This document shows, piece by piece, positions 4,894 through 6,650 of a stretch of 6,650 nucleotides of DNA. The stretch lies in contig DXVZ01000066.1 in the NCBI GenBank assembly GCA_019417125.1, positions 1 to 6,650 of the forward strand, in the 5' to 3' direction. The notes beneath the pieces were generated by a model, which was not told where the DNA came from, did not search any database, and was given only the letters and a program-made list of their open reading frames with translations. Origin of the DNA: Phascolarctobacterium sp. GTDB taxonomy: Bacteria > Bacillota > Negativicutes > Acidaminococcales > Acidaminococcaceae. Within the stretch, counting starts at the first letter, position 1. Each line of letters opens with the position of its first letter. Position numbers and translations under genes: made by a program.

Positions 4894-6650
4894 ATGGATT
4901 TAGAGCGTGCAGAAGCTTTGAACGAAGCGCAGAAGCTGCGCAGTGAAATACACCATCACGAATTTTTATACTATGTAATGGACGCGCCGGAAATTACCGA
5001 CGCCGAATACGACGCGCTGATGCGCCGCTTGCAGGAACTGGAGGCGCAATATCCGGACGATGTGCCGCCCGATTCGCCTACACGCAGGGTTGGCGGCAAA
5101 GTGAACCCGGAGTTTACCGAAGTGCGCCACATGACGCCGCTGCTTTCGCTGGGCAACGCCTTTAGTGATGAGGAACTGCTGGCGTTTGATGCGCGCGTAA
5201 AAAGCGGCCTGCCTGAAGGCAGCGAAGTGGAATATGTTTTTGAACCGAAAATTGACGGCCTTGCTTGCAGCCTGATTTACGAAAACGGGCGGCTGGTGCG
5301 TGCGGCAACGCGCGGCGACGGCGAAGTGGGCGAAAACGTAACTGCTAACGTGCGCACTATCCGTGCCATTCCGCTTACTTTAAACGTTAAAGACGGCGAA
5401 GAAGTGCCGGAATTACTCGAAGTGCGCGGCGAAGTTTACATGCCACGCCACGCTTTTATGAAACTGAACGAGCAGCGCAGCGAAGCAGGCGAGAACGAAT
5501 TTGCTAATCCGCGCAACGCGGCGGCGGGCAGCCTGCGCCAGCTGGACCCTAAAGTAACGGCAAGCCGCCAGCTTAGCTTTTTTGCCTATGGCGTGGGCGC
5601 AGGGCATAAAGATAAACATTCTGACAGCCTCGCCATGCTGCATGATTACGGCTTTAAGGTCAGCGAAGGCTATTGCGTTGTTAAAAATATCAACGAAGCT
5701 ATTGCTAAAATTAAAGATTTTGCCGGTAAACGCCAGGGGCTTGCCTACGACACTGATGGCGCTGTAATTAAGGTAAACGCCGTGTACCAGCAAAATATTT
5801 TGGGCGCAACAGGCAAAGACCCACGCTGGGCGATTGCTTTTAAGTTTCCGCCGGAGCAGGCAGAAACAAAGCTGGAGGATATTATCATCCAGGTTGGGCG
5901 CACTGGCGTGCTTACGCCGACGGCGGTGCTGACGCCCGTGAAACTTTCGGGCAGTACCATCAGCCGCGCCACGCTGCACAACGAGGACTTCATCCGCAGT
6001 AAGGATATCCGCATCGGCGACACGGTCGTCATCAACAAAGCGGGCGAAATTATACCGGAAGTGCTGCACGTGGTTAAAGAAAAACGTACCGGCGACGAAC
6101 AGGAGTTTTTTATGCCAACGGAGTGCCCTGAATGCGGCTGGAAAACCGAGCGTTTGAACGGTGAAGCGGCGATACGCTGCACCAACCCGCACTGCCCGGC
6201 GCTGGGGCGCGAGGGGCTGATTCATTTTGCCTCCAAAGGGGCGATGGACATCGACGGCTGCGGCCCGGCGGTGATTAACCAGCTGCTGGACAACGGCTTA
6301 ATCAGCGACGCGGCGGATTTATACCTGCTTGCCAAACCGCAGCTGACGGCACTGGAACGCATGGGCGATAAATCGGCGGATAATCTTTTAAACGCCATTG
6401 CCGAAAGCAAAAAACAGAACCTGGACAGGCTGCTGTTCGCACTTGGCATCCGCCATGTTGGCGCAAAGGTGGCACGCCTTTTGGCGCTGCACTTTGGCAC
6501 TATGGAAAAACTGATGGCGGCGGAAGCGGACGAGATTGCCGCTATTGAAGATATTGGCCCCAAAATTGCTGAAAGCGTGGTAACGTATTTTGCTTCGCCT
6601 GCGAACATAGATTTAATTGAACGCCTGAAAGATCTGGGGCTGAACATGGA
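4894..6650 (+). CDS. ligA: NAD-dependent DNA ligase LigA (3' end outside window)
   Basis: LigA seals nicks in duplex DNA during replication and repair, using NAD+ to adenylate an active-site lysine. The visible 585 codons cover most of a protein usually near 670 residues. Domain Ia is at the N-terminus (HHHEFLYYV, DAEYDALMRRL). The adenylation domain has catalytic K119 in EPKIDGLA, then TRGDGEVGENV (139-149) and EVRGEVYM (176-183). DGAVIKVN and AFKFPPEQAET follow, then an OB-fold region. A four-cysteine zinc finger is present (C411, C414, C429, C434), and helix-hairpin-helix repeats run from about residue 510 (ALGIRHVG, IEDIGPKIAES). The last HhH part and the BRCT domain lie beyond 6650. GGAGGG at 4884-4889 supports the ATG at 4894. 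The reading frame is unbroken and follows pcrA by 19 bases, the gene order seen in Bacillus and many other Bacillota. Confidence 0.97.
   Translation, partial: MDLERAEALNEAQKLRSEIHHHEFLYYVMDAPEITDAEYDALMRRLQELEAQYPDDVPPDSPTRRVGGKVNPEFTEVRHMTPLLSLGNAFSDEELLAFDARVKSGLPEGSEVEYVFEPKIDGLACSLIYENGRLVRAATRGDGEVGENVTANVRTIRAIPLTLNVKDGEEVPELLEVRGEVYMPRHAFMKLNEQRSEAGENEFANPRNAAAGSLRQLDPKVTASRQLSFFAYGVGAGHKDKHSDSLAMLHDYGFKVSEGYCVVKNINEAIAKIKDFAGKRQGLAYDTDGAVIKVNAVYQQNILGATGKDPRWAIAFKFPPEQAETKLEDIIIQVGRTGVLTPTAVLTPVKLSGSTISRATLHNEDFIRSKDIRIGDTVVINKAGEIIPEVLHVVKEKRTGDEQEFFMPTECPECGWKTERLNGEAAIRCTNPHCPALGREGLIHFASKGAMDIDGCGPAVINQLLDNGLISDAADLYLLAKPQLTALERMGDKSADNLLNAIAESKKQNLDRLLFALGIRHVGAKVARLLALHFGTMEKLMAAEADEIAAIEDIGPKIAESVVTYFASPANIDLIERLKDLGLNM

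Noticed and set aside
5413..6225. Long leftward open frame of 270 codons opposite ligA
   Set aside because: The opposite strand encodes LigA with its catalytic lysine and zinc-finger cysteines intact. The leftward frame is a by-product of codon composition and shows no recognisable domain.

Overview
The window looks like a chromosomal segment of a Bacillota bacterium. The evidence is strong Shine-Dalgarno sites, moderate G+C judged by eye, and a pcrA-ligA gene pair in the order common in that phylum. The protein style and the neighbours (a YczE/YyaS/YitT-like membrane protein and a DUF4143 ATPase) would suit an anaerobic gut lineage such as a clostridium or a member of the Negativicutes. That class-level guess is an inference from memory and was not tested.

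Layout from left to right. Positions 1-62 hold the first 20 codons of an unidentified leftward gene. Positions 63-368 contain no convincing gene. They hold a possible leftward promoter (342-372), two small hairpins (297-330) and a strong leftward intrinsic terminator (205-264), so this may be either a 3' end or a regulated 5' leader. Positions 369-1028 (minus) encode a six-helix membrane protein of the YczE/YyaS/YitT (DUF6198-like) group with its own promoter. Positions 1140-2354 (minus) encode a AAA+ ATPase with a C-terminal DUF4143 region. Positions 2355-2639 are a divergent intergenic region carrying three 24-bp near-palindromes placed exactly 40 bp apart. Positions 2640-4874 (plus) encode the UvrD/Rep-family DNA helicase PcrA. 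Positions 4894-6650 (plus) encode NAD-dependent DNA ligase LigA, cut by the window edge before its C-terminal end.

The rightward pair is a housekeeping DNA-repair and replication operon: PcrA unwinds DNA in repair and removes protein obstacles, and LigA seals nicks. The three leftward genes seem to be separate transcription units and do not form an obvious pathway with each other. I see no tRNA, rRNA, transposase, phage gene or CRISPR array. The least explained element is the 40-bp-phased dyad array between the DUF4143 ATPase and pcrA. The second is the possible structured leader upstream of the truncated left-edge gene.
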